A DNA stretch of 26,333 bases from positions 1-26,333 of the forward strand of contig JAIPMN010000186.1 of NCBI GenBank assembly GCA_020650975.1, written 5' to 3'. A model generated the notes under the pieces. The model did not search any database, had not been told where the DNA came from, and worked only from the letters and a program-made list of their open reading frames with translations. This document shows, in pieces, positions 12,401-24,400 of the stretch (the stretch's first letter is position 1; each line of letters begins with the position of its first letter). Made by a program: the position numbers and the translations under genes. This DNA is from Apostichopus californicus (lineage: Eukaryota; Echinodermata; Holothuroidea; Aspidochirotida; Stichopodidae).

Positions 12401-15400
12401 TTAATTGGAAAATGACAAAACATCTTACAACCATTGCGATTGATTCAGGAGTTCTAATGCACCATCATTCACAATGGCTGAGTCCTCAGCATTTGACAGC
12501 ACGGTGTCATCTTAAGATGTTGATTATTCATTTCAAGCATACACTCAAGGTTTCCATTAAAATTGAAAAATGTCCAACTCTTTTGTTGAAACTTTAACTG
12601 GTTGACTTGAAGACCAATTTACCCTTTCTTTCAATGTAAACAACTGGACGACTATCACATCCTTTAGATTTGTTAAATATTTCAAATTTTCCCAATAAAT
12701 TGCCCTTTGAAACGACTAGGTGGTTTTTAAAGAAGATAAGGAAGGGATTGAGGAATAATCTGACTGACACATCAATTCCTCCGTGACCAGAACTTTATAA
12801 GCTATCTCTGTTTGAAGAGAAGATTTCACATTCTTACCCGCTTCGTTTTTGGAAACTTGAAGTGTTTACTGTTGGCTGCTGGTGAGGCCAACGACACTGC
12901 CTCTTTGCTGGCCTCCTTTTGGTTGAAGTTGGTCTGAACCGAGAGTAAAGTAGAGGAAGAAACACTGATAGCAGCAGGGCAAGGGGATTGGCTAGATGAG
13001 CTAGTAGCATTGTTGGATTCATCGTCTGCTGATGACACTTCAATCGAGACACTGGAAGCTCCACTGCTGTTACGACTCCGCCTGTAGACAACGATACAAA
13101 CTTACATATATAGCAAAGGTTGAATCGATTTTAACCAAACTGAGAGTGACAACACGTTTATGTAAAACGAGAACAAAAAACAAATAAGCCCGAATTATCC
13201 TTAAAGGTAGATTACATAGATGGATTTCTAACTGTTACTGCATCTCATTACAATAGTCTGATAGGCACTATGTCATTAGTTCCTGAAATATCATGCACAT
13301 CCATCAATTAGAAGAACACAAGTACGAGGACTTTCATTTTTCACTTTATACAAGAAGTATCAGAAAGAACTGAACCAAACACCCATTTTTAACATTGCCC
13401 AGCATAATTCATAATTGCTAACTTACAACAAGTAGTGCACAAGATGACATACCAGTAGAGGGATATGTTCTTTATCTTCAAATGGAGTGTTACTACCCAC
13501 CTGACTTCAAATATGTTGTTTGCTTTTGATGTGAATGACAATGTTTAATAATACAGCTGTATGTCTAGCGGCCAATGATGGCCTTAATAAAACCAAAACA
13601 AATTCCAACTTACTTTCTGGAGGCGCCTTTCTTCTTCTTCCTATTAAGGAATCAAAAAGGGAGGCAACTGTTAGCTATTTGCAATACATGATAAAGCTTT
13701 ACATAGTTTATAGAAAGAAAATGCAATGCAAAAAAAAACATTAGCAATAACAATCTTTACAAACTAGGTCTACTTACCTTGGAGGTCTGGGTTTTGGTTT
13801 GTTGTCTACCTGTGGTATCAACTCTTGAATCTGTGAGGGTAAAAAAAAAACAGTCATCACAAGCAAATGTCTATATGATCAGAGAGAATATCAAACAAAT
13901 GTAAAATGCTCACAAGGTAATCTTAACAGCTCAGTAATCTTTCCAGTCTAGTGAACATTAACTGTCAGCTTTCAATCACAAAATGCCCGCATTTTTGCAA
14001 GCCAAGCCAGACAATTAGCACGTAACTACTACATTCAGGTCCCGTCATGTTGCAGCAAATATTGAGTATTACATTCAAAAGCCAAGCTAAAACATTAAAT
14101 TGTAGTTCTGAAACTTTTGTTAGCATTTGGGATCTACAGGACCATCAGTTAGGTTAGCCTAGTACCAGGTCTGCAAAGGAATAAACATGGACGAAACGAC
14201 GATGCAAATGACCATCTTTCTTTGATGGTGACTGGCAAGCCCTTACACATGGCACACTATGAGAAATGATTCCAAGAGGGCAAATTAAAAGCAAACAGAT
14301 TATTATTGTTACCTCTTCCTGCTCGGTAACGTTGACTTCGTTCATCTCATCTTCTTTCTCTTCCTCTTCCATTGGCTTGTCGTTTTCCTCACTCTTCTCT
14401 GCGGTACTCTCCACCTCCATCTCCTCCTCTTTGACTGTCTGCTGGTCCTTTTCGGAATCTCCCGAAATTCTCCTCTCTTTGCTGTCCTTGGTCTGGGCTA
14501 ATCTCTCCAGGGTCTGCTGTCTCCTCTGCTGTGATTTTTCCAGCCTCTCAAAGGCTTTCATGATGGCGTCCATTTTACGTTCTTCCCTGGTCATTTTGTG
14601 GACTGGCTTGGAGCCGATTGCATGTTCTGTCTCATCTCCTTTCCCTCTAGGCGTGACAGGTTCTGACTTGGATCGAATTTCAGCTTGCTTAGATATAGCT
14701 AACTCTTCCTCTTGCGTCAGTGACTAGAATAACACAGAACGTGACAATAGTTGGTAGTCACAGAGAAAATGCGGATTTATTAACTGAGGGTACGGTCAAA
14801 GTAACAGCAGGCATCTTTAACCGGTTAACAGATTAAACCAGAAAGTCAGTTGGCTTTGTGTATATTGTAATACAATTTGCTCAAAATTCAAATAATTATC
14901 TGACTAATGTAGAGCAAGTGAGTTAAATCTGTCCAAGAATTAAGTGAGAACCAGAAAAGATTTGTAGCAATTCCTTGTGGGCATCAACCATATCATTCAC
15001 TCATTTATAGCATAGAATTTTTAACCAAAGTGTTCCAATATCCAGAAAGAGCAGTCTCCCTATGTGAAATATAGACAAATTTTGAGCTTGCAAATCCCTT
15101 TAACAGTCGTTGAGCGGTACATGACATTGTTTATAAACTGTGAAATATTATTGAGATAATGACCAAGTTTTCCACCATTTGAGATAGTCTGTTGACCCAC
15201 CCCATGAGCCATTTTTGGCCCATCTAAGATAAACTGTTGACTCCTTGAAGCTCAGAGGATGAAAACTGATGAGGTTTAAGTGCATGATATACCAAGAGTA
15301 TGAACTCTAAAGCAGATTTCATTACCTGGATGCCAGGTATGTTGCGTTGAAGACCTATAGAGCCCATTCACAAACTAAACTAAAGTGAATTTGACCAAAC

Positions 15401-18400
15401 TATATTCACCAAAAGAAAATCATAGCATTGGAGAATTCACATATTATTTGTAGCTTTAACTTTTGAGTTATCATGCTTAGGTTTTCAGATTTTGATGCCT
15501 GTTGACCTCATGTGACCTTTGACCTCTGCCAATTTCCATGCGATTCTTGACCTCACCAAGCTGGTTCAACATACTAAGTATGAAGTTCAAGAAAGATGTA
15601 CTTCTTGTGATTTTCTGACATTCACTTTAATGTGACCACAAATGACCTTTGACCTTCCTTTCAATAGGGTTCATGAATGCAACATGCTGAGTCTGCATAC
15701 CATGTATGAAATTCAAAAAAGATGTACTTTTTGAGTTATCGTGTTCACAAAGATTTCAGACTTTGACCTCTGTTGACCCCAAATGACCACTCAACTTCAC
15801 AGAAAACAATAGGCTTATTGTACTCAATAAGACGGATCAACATACCAAGTACGAAGTTAATCCACCATTAACTTTTGAGTTACCGTATTCAAGCGTCACA
15901 TACATACACACACCATAACATCGCAAAGATTCCTTTTGCCCCCGATATGGAATGACAAACTACGAAATGAGCAACTTTTAAATTCAAAATGCCTTCCTTT
16001 TTAACAATGAGGGAATACACAGAAAAGAGTCGGGACGAATTTTGCAAAACAGAACACAAAAGTAAGACTATCACAAGGCCTAGATATCTTCCAGTAATGT
16101 TAAATTTGGGACTCACCTCTTGAGAAACTTGTTTGTTCAAAGTAAGTTTCAAGGGAGACATGGCTTTCTTTGTAGGACTGCCCAACTTGGCCTCAATGTT
16201 ACCATTGCTGTTGGTGTTCTTGATGCCATTAGTCTTCTGCTTATGCCAAAATTTCTTCACGGGACAACTCTTCTTCCCACACGCACATTTCACAGGGTGT
16301 GGACTAGAGACAGAATTAGATCATTAAGAGGAAAATTAATCTAGATACATGTTTATATGCATTCAGATTCAACTAGTACCATACAGATCTACTTACAGAG
16401 GCAAACATATGTACTTATATAGTGATGTATAATGTATTGAATGTTTTTTTTTATCATGTATCTCTATCCATTACAGATCCATGATACAACATAAAGATCC
16501 ATAGGGGCAAATAAAATTATATCTACACTTAATATATGCATATTCATGACTAAACAGACGTTATACTACCATGCTTAATCATGCACAGTCCACACTGATC
16601 AGCGTTCACTGTACTTAACAACTGGAAAATATAGATATGCTGGAAGTCAAATCATCTTGTGAGATACTCTTCATGAATCTACTTTTGCTTAGGGAGATGT
16701 TGCTATTGCAGGAAACAATTACTTAACAACCAAACTCCCACCTGACTAAACTCATTGCTACATTTGAGAACTGATGTTTCAAGCCTGAATTTCTTTTATC
16801 TTACCAAAGCGGACACACATGGGTCTATTCAGTGACTTATATTATTAAATTATGAGTTCATAACAGTGTTCTCATAGTGCCACCAAGGAAGTGAAATCTT
16901 TTGAAGTTTACTTTATTATTTCTGTACTGGGTGTAAGGAGTGAGCGGCATTGTACTGGCATCACTGCCAGTGTTGAGCTTTTGTCGTCTTTGAAAAACAA
17001 AGGCCAGACTGGATTACTTCCAAGGATCGCTCTTAACTTGGGAAACAACTGCTCTCTTTAGGAACTTGATATATTAACTGTAACCCTAAAGAGTGCTTCT
17101 ATTTTTAAACTACAACTGAACTTCAAGGTTCTCTTATTAGTTGGACAGAACTATCCAAATCACAGACACAGACCACCAACTTGACTTACCCCACATTAAC
17201 ATCAAAATCTAGTCCGAGTGTCACTTCTGAGTTACTGCCGATGTCTTTCAGTGCAAACAAGTAGAGATGAATTTCCCCATCAAAAATCATGTGTCGAATC
17301 TGAATGCGGTGAAACGGAAAGAAGAAAGAGCATTTAGAAAAGAAGAAAGCAAAGAAAAGGATTAAACTGTGGAAAGCTTTAAGTAGTCTGATGCAAACTT
17401 CAATACGACAGCACAACTCTGTACCGTTAGGAACAATTCCATTCCATGAACTGCATACTCGAGAGAAAGACTTAAGCAATAAAGCAAGGTACTTTCTGTA
17501 TCATTTCCTGTTCAGCATGTTCCTTTATTGGCTTTTTAGTTGCTTCTCAACAACTCACCTAAAAGTCTGTGCAGTACTGTGTGTAACCGAGACATTCTGA
17601 CTGGTGATCCTCTGTGTTAAGAAACAACCAGTTCCTCAAAACAAAATTTTTCCTAACAATGTTACGTCCTCCAATGGTTGCTTTAATGGTCTTTAACATA
17701 TCAACATTTCTAAGCAGTTATCATTTAAAGTACAAGTTGGTAAAGAAAGGCTTTGTTTGGTATAATCACCTCTGCATTTGGACAGCAGGACTTTCTTGTG
17801 AAACGAGCAATATTATCATGACTGCCGGCATTCAAGATCATCTCGGTATTGCAGAAACTAGAGTACACAAACATGAACGACTCCAGTCTGAAAGATAAAA
17901 AGTTGCAAGTGGAATAATGCCATTTTCTACAAGGAAAATTGGTGGCTTTACATTATCTTGTTGCTTTTCTGTTTACAGATGTCACCATTCCCCAACCCCC
18001 CCCCCCTTTATCATGAATTGCAGCACTTGTTTCCCAAGGTTATATGATTAATTGGACATAAAGGTTACTCCTTTAACAAACAATACAGAGAATTAAGTCT
18101 CAATGCTGTTCGTAAAAACAAATTTCTTGCAACTGTGAAGGAAAAACTATTTGATGTTTTAATTCCATGACAATGGAATGGGGAAGGAAATGGGGAGGGA
18201 ATAGGGGGGGGGGGGGAAACAAAGCATTTAGGGTACAATACAGGACCCTAAAACAAATTCTCAAGTAGTGGCTCTTGAAGTGTCACCTTGACTGTCACCT
18301 CCCCATCATCACAGATATCGTGAACAAGTCACTCAGAAGCGGGTCATTACCAGTGGACTGTCACCAAGCAATTGTGACACCACTGCTCAAAAAGCCATCA

Positions 18401-21400
18401 TTGGACAGAGAGGAACTAAAGAACTACCGGCCTGTCAGCAACCTGAGTTTTCTCACGAAGGTGATCGAGAAGTGCGTTGCATCCCAACTGATCAGTCACA
18501 TGAATACTTACAATCTCAACGACTCTCTCCAGTCAGCGTACCGTTCAAATCATTCCATCGAAACCGCACTTATGAAAGTACAAGACGACATCATGTCCGA
18601 AATCGATGCTAAAAGAGCGGTCGCCGTGGTGCTACTCGACATGAGCTCAGCGTTTGACACTGTGGACCATACAATATTGATAAATCGTCTTAACAACAGA
18701 TACGCTGTCTCAGGAATGGTTCTCCAGTGGTTCACCGCCTACTTGAATGGTTGGTCCTCACGTATCAGCATTAACGGAACCATGTCTGATCCAACCATCA
18801 CGAGATATGGTGTCCCTCAAGGATCGGTGTTAGGACCGCTCCTATTTTCTGCGTATTCAAGTCCTATAGGGGAACTAGTGTCCAACCATAACATCAAGTA
18901 CCATATGTATGCCGATGACTGTCAGCTGTACGCTTCATTCAACCACGCGTTGATGGTGATATGGAGGACACATTAAATACTATTTCCCGATGCATCGTTG
19001 ATGTCAAAACATGGCTGTCCGCAAACTATCTCAAACTCAATGAAGCAAAAACCGAATTCTTCATTGCGGCTTCCAGCTACAATCTGAGGAACCTGGACAT
19101 GCCCAATATCAAGCTCCAGGTTAGTGACTCCCACATTCATGTTTCACCCATTATCCGTAATCTTGGATGTCATTTCGATGCCAATATGTCTCTCACGTCC
19201 CACGTAGATGCAGTTCGCAAATCCGTCTTGTACCACACTAAGAACCTGTGGCGCATACGACGCTTTATCACGACATCCACTTGCCACAGTGCGGCCAGAG
19301 CTTTGATAATTTCCCGTTTGGATTATTGCAACGCATTATTCACACAGTTATCAAACAGAGATGTTGACCGCCTACAACGCCTTCAGAATGGAGCTGCGAG
19401 GGTTGTGTTCGGTGTAAATCGAAGAGTCGATGCCCAGCCACTTCTCCGGTCTCTCCACTGGCTCAACATCAGAAAACGGATCATCTTCAAGATGCTGCTC
19501 TATGTTTTCAAATCCCTGAACTGTCTGGCTCCTAGCTTCATATCCGAACAGTTGACCCTCTACACCCCTGCTCGTGCATTAAGATCTGCCATGGACACAT
19601 CCCGGCTCTCAGTTCCCCGTTGCAACACAGTCAGAGGTGAATGCCGCTTCTGAGTTTTCGCTCCCAGAGAATGGAATAAACTACCCAGCCACGTCAGGAC
19701 CTCTCCCTCAACCAACAGTTTTAAGAAAGCTCTAAAAACGGTTCTGTTTTAATTTCATTATGTATCTCTTTGTACACGCTATGGTACGCACTCTGTGCGT
19801 GAATAGCGTTCTAAATGCTGTTATTTATTTATTTTATTTATTTTAAGTAGTGAGAAAACATACAGGAATATGATAACCTCTGACAGAAATTTGATCCTAC
19901 TTAAATGGACTTTATTTTGATACTTACTGTTTCGAATGGTTTTTCCGTTTATTATCCTTGAGAGATAGAGTTCCTGATAATTGCATGATTGGTTGATTGG
20001 CTGGTATCTGCTCCAAGGTCACTACTCCATTGACCTCACCTTTGCTGACCTGTCCAATACAAACTTTGGTTCTTTTCATATCTTCAGTAGAGCCGTGGTA
20101 AGTAGCAGCACCAGCTAGAAACATCTCTGGGTTCTTCCTGTACTCTTCCATCATCTTCTCCACCTCTGGCGTGCACTGGACGAGCGAAGCCTCTTTCAGC
20201 TCCTCCTTTTCAATGCTAAAAAATAGAAATGCCAAACATGTCAGCAAGTAATTATAATCAAACAAATGGGAGAAATTGCCTTTCATTAAAAGGTTTTAAT
20301 GCGAAACGTCATCATACACATTTTCTTTTACAAAGTTGTAAAGTTTGCCAAACAATTCTGCAAATTGCTTCGGTTCTTTCAAACCTTACCATGTCAATTT
20401 TCTGTGTCTAATTTGCCTAAACAATAGCAAGGAGCTGCACCGTTCAGGTAATAAAAAAACACATATTCCTCTATTAAATTGATCTGTGGTCAGAACTCTG
20501 GCTAAATTGTTACTTGAAGGACCCCTTCTTTCTCCTTGTAAGTTTCTTCTGGGCCTTCAAAAGAGCATCGTGGAATTACACAAAAAGGAAGATTCTAATC
20601 AGTAATCATTCTTTTCAACTGAATATTTTAACTAATTGAGATATTCGTTCTAAAAAATGATAAAAGAATCACAGATGATGTTTTGACTATAAACTAAGTA
20701 AACATAGATACATTCCCTAACAACTAACTCATAATCAATTTGAAGAACCCAAACTGAAACCATAAAAGAAACTCTGTTGCTGTGATTAAACATTTAACTG
20801 ATAATGAGTACCCCTACACAAACTGCAGACAATCACTTGACACAATTTCTTTAGAGGTGAAAGCAAAATGAACTGCGATTGACTAGGCTGTCAAAGAGAT
20901 GTGGCAAGCACTCATGAATAGATCCATGTCAATGAAAGAATGGAACTTAGACTTACGAAACACCTTCCGTTCTGAGATTGTCGTCTGATTGGTTATCAAT
21001 ACTGCTAGAGTCTATTCTCTCACGGTCCTTCTTCTGAAAGACAACGATATAAGATAAGCCATTAATATTCATACAATGTAACCATTAACCTGGAAAAACA
21101 ACTGTGACCAAAGACAATGAAAGAGTTTCCTGGTTGTCCATGAGACAAAAATGATCTCAATTCTAAAGTTGTACACCAAGGTAATGATGACATGGTTGAG
21201 TCTTTTACTAGAAGTAGGCAGACTGACTAAAGGTTTCAGTTTGGTTCCCTTGACCTGAAACTTAGTTCTCACAGATCACCAGACAACTCTTACAAATCAT
21301 GGATGGAAATACATACGTACAAGTGATATTGGCACTTAACAGACAGACTAAACTATCAAGGCATGTATTCAAGCACTACAAGATTTTCCAAGTTTATACA

Positions 21401-24400
21401 AATTGCAGTAAAAGCTAAGTAAAAGCTGTAAGCCTTCTTGATAACATATAAATACAGAGCTCTATGGGAAGACACTGAGTCACTATTTACTTATGAGTGA
21501 TTGATTTTATGTTTTGTGAGTAGCAGCTATTGTCCTATAAAACATTATAGTATAGAGTATTATATAACTGAATGGCCACACACATATACAGTGGAGTGGA
21601 GAAATTTGTAATGAAAACAAATGAACATTGTTTGTTCCCTGTTAAAGTGAACTATTGGAGACCCCTCCCCCCCCCCCCAATAAAAAAGTTCATATGCTCT
21701 GTGCTTGTTTCAAAATAGGTATGGCCAAAAAGAAAAAACAAGAAAACATATCCAATTCTCTAATAATATTCTCTACAAGACAACTTCAAATAGACAAATT
21801 TAAGTCTTTTAGTCTAACAGATGTCTCTGAATAAAGCTATATAAATCGCCTGCCAATGCTAAACAAGCTAAATGTTTCTGCACCACAGGATCTGTCATAA
21901 CATACAGTTGTGAAAGATTTTATATGGCATTTTTGATAATGTACGCATGTAATTCAAAGCTAATGATAGAACTGCCTACTCAGGAGCAATGATATCGTAG
22001 GGTACACATAAACATATCTCCAGCAGTCACTGCCTGTGAACGGCCTTCAATTCTAACTTGTTTAAATATTCAATGGGGATATCTATTTTAAGCTCTCTTG
22101 CATTTTACTGAAATTGCACACTAACACAACCATTAGCTGTGTGTAACAACTTCCTCTTTGAATAGAATACAGTGTGACCCAATCAAAAGCAACCAAGCGG
22201 GGGATTTGCTTGAAGAACTAATCTTGTTTAACGTTCTGAGTTACTCTACACCGGCACAAATTTATCAACCATGGCTGGAACCATAACAGGAAAAGTGTCG
22301 TTGATATAGGAAGCAGATACACAGGAAATGGAAGAGAGTATTACTCCATGCAACAGGAAGTGAATATTTACATCACAGGCGGTACAATACCATCTCCTTC
22401 TCGTACTCTTGCAACATTCTTTGTTTCGCAATGGTTAGGTTTAAACGCCTATGCCATAAATCTCCTGATGTAAGCTCACATCAGACAAAAAAATACATCA
22501 AATCACAATGTCGGAAATAGAAAAACTTGATAGAGGTACCTTTTTCTTCTTCTCTTTCTTTCGATCTGTTTTGCTCTCATCATCTTTGTCCCGATCTTTC
22601 TCTTTCTCCTTCTTTTTCTTCTTCTTTTTGACTTTCTTCTTCAATTTTAGAGAACCAGGTGAATCCTGACCTTTGCCAAGTTTGTCAGTAGTTGGCTCCC
22701 TGTTCTGCAGCTCTGTAAAACCAACACAAAGACACTTACATGTTATCATTTTTGTTCACTTTTCAGAACATAACCACATTACAGCTCTCGTTTCCTAAGC
22801 ACTATATCTGGCGTATACACAAAAGATTTATGCAATTTTCAGTAATGCAGATGCTGTTTCCATTGGTTGTTAGAAATATATCAGGTAACTTCTACTGTCA
22901 AAAACTACATTACAGCCTTAATTCACTTTGAAAACATGAACGTGAGAGTAACTATTTAAACTCTTGGCATAATTATGACACCACTTATCAAAACAATGAA
23001 ACCAACCTCTGGGGTCTAATGTAGGCCAGATAAACCCGGGTTACTGGTCAACAGGGGAGGTCAGTGTCAAAGGTTACTACTGCACGTCACTCTAGACACG
23101 ATAGAGCTAGTGTTCAGTTGTTGTGAGGTGATAGGTAAGTGAGGACTGAACTACATACGAAACAAAGGAACTACAGTAAATAAGGAGGGAAATAACATTT
23201 TCAAACAATTCATATGAGATAACAATTGTGTTAAACAAATTAGGTCCCAACCTTTGAAAGAGAGCAGTATCTTTCAAACTCTACTCAGGAAGAGAAAGTT
23301 ATTTTCTGACTCACCTTCAAGGTGTTTCTTCTTCTTGCCCTGCAATGACTTAGCATTCTCAACATTTACCGTACGAGGTTCACATTTCTCACAGAAGTAG
23401 TTGTCCGGAATATTTGACCTCTCAAGTCCCATACATTCAACGTGTTGCCAGACAAGGCACTTATCACAACATATCATATATCCATCGTCATGTTCAAAGT
23501 CACTGTTGGAAAAAGGAAAGAAATGATACATTGAAATAAGTTGCTCAGTTCCCATGTAAAGATTCAGCTGAACAGGTTATTTTTCAGAGCTCTTATAAAT
23601 GTTTTCGATCCATCAAAATACAGCAAATCACTCAAATTACGTAATGACATGTCGTTAATTACCAAATGCATCTCGTTATCCCTTCATCTTTGTTTGAGTC
23701 ATCTCCTTCATCATCGTCTTCTTCTTCCCTCTCTTCTTCAGATGTTTCAACTTCCTTCTTGGGTTCCTCCTGAGGTTTCCCTGTTTCCACTTCAACCTCT
23801 GGTTCTTCAACAGGACAATGTGGTGGAGACTGAGGGGGAGTGGGTGGAGGGGGTGCTCCATAATTATGATCCTGTCATGAAGTTAAGCAAATATTTTAAA
23901 ACATACAACAAAACCTTTTGGGAAAAATTATGACAATTTGCAATAGAACAATAAACAGAAAGTGCATGACTTGGAGATTTTACACTGCCTATAAAATGTT
24001 ATCATCCTAGCACTGTGTTCCTTCAGTTAAATAAATTTCATTAAAGGAAAATATAAGGAAAATATAAGGAACCTGAAGAACTAATCTGTCTGTTTTGGTA
24101 CAGAGTACACACATATCAAAACAGGAACAATGACGCCAGCCATGAAATTCAGAGATTTCCACATCAGAAAAGACAATGCATTACTGTACACTGTACAGTA
24201 CATATGTTAGGAAATCGTTACCATACACGCAGTGTATATACACAACATCATGACTGCATTAACTTAGGTGGTACGATAACATATCTGTACATATGACCTG
24301 GCAATGGACAAGCCAGTTACAAAGGGGCCCTGTTTAGTCTAATAACATTAACCAATTCTGGAGAATTTAGCCTCTTTTTATTTTGTAACCATTGCCCGGA

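Larger units (their letters stand above)
14724..16116. other. intron 10, repeat-rich
   Basis: Contains the 14836-14995 repeat, then a separate dispersed element (15364-15960). The stretch 15000-15360 holds nothing recognised. Confidence 0.7.
17888..19927. other. intron 7, carries LINE insertion
   Basis: This intron splits the SET domain. Outside the LINE it holds an 11-C run (17996-18006) and a 13-G run (18204-18216). Confidence 0.8.

Noticed and set aside
14266-14727. Plus-strand Ser-rich open frame
   Set aside because: It is the shadow of exon 11, whose minus-strand frame carries a conserved family block.
20515-20600. Lys/Arg-rich possible exon in intron 6 (ALLKAQKKLTRRKKGSFK)
   Set aside because: Acceptor choices give lengths that break the phase between exons 6 and 7 or introduce a stop; exons 6 and 7 join correctly without it.
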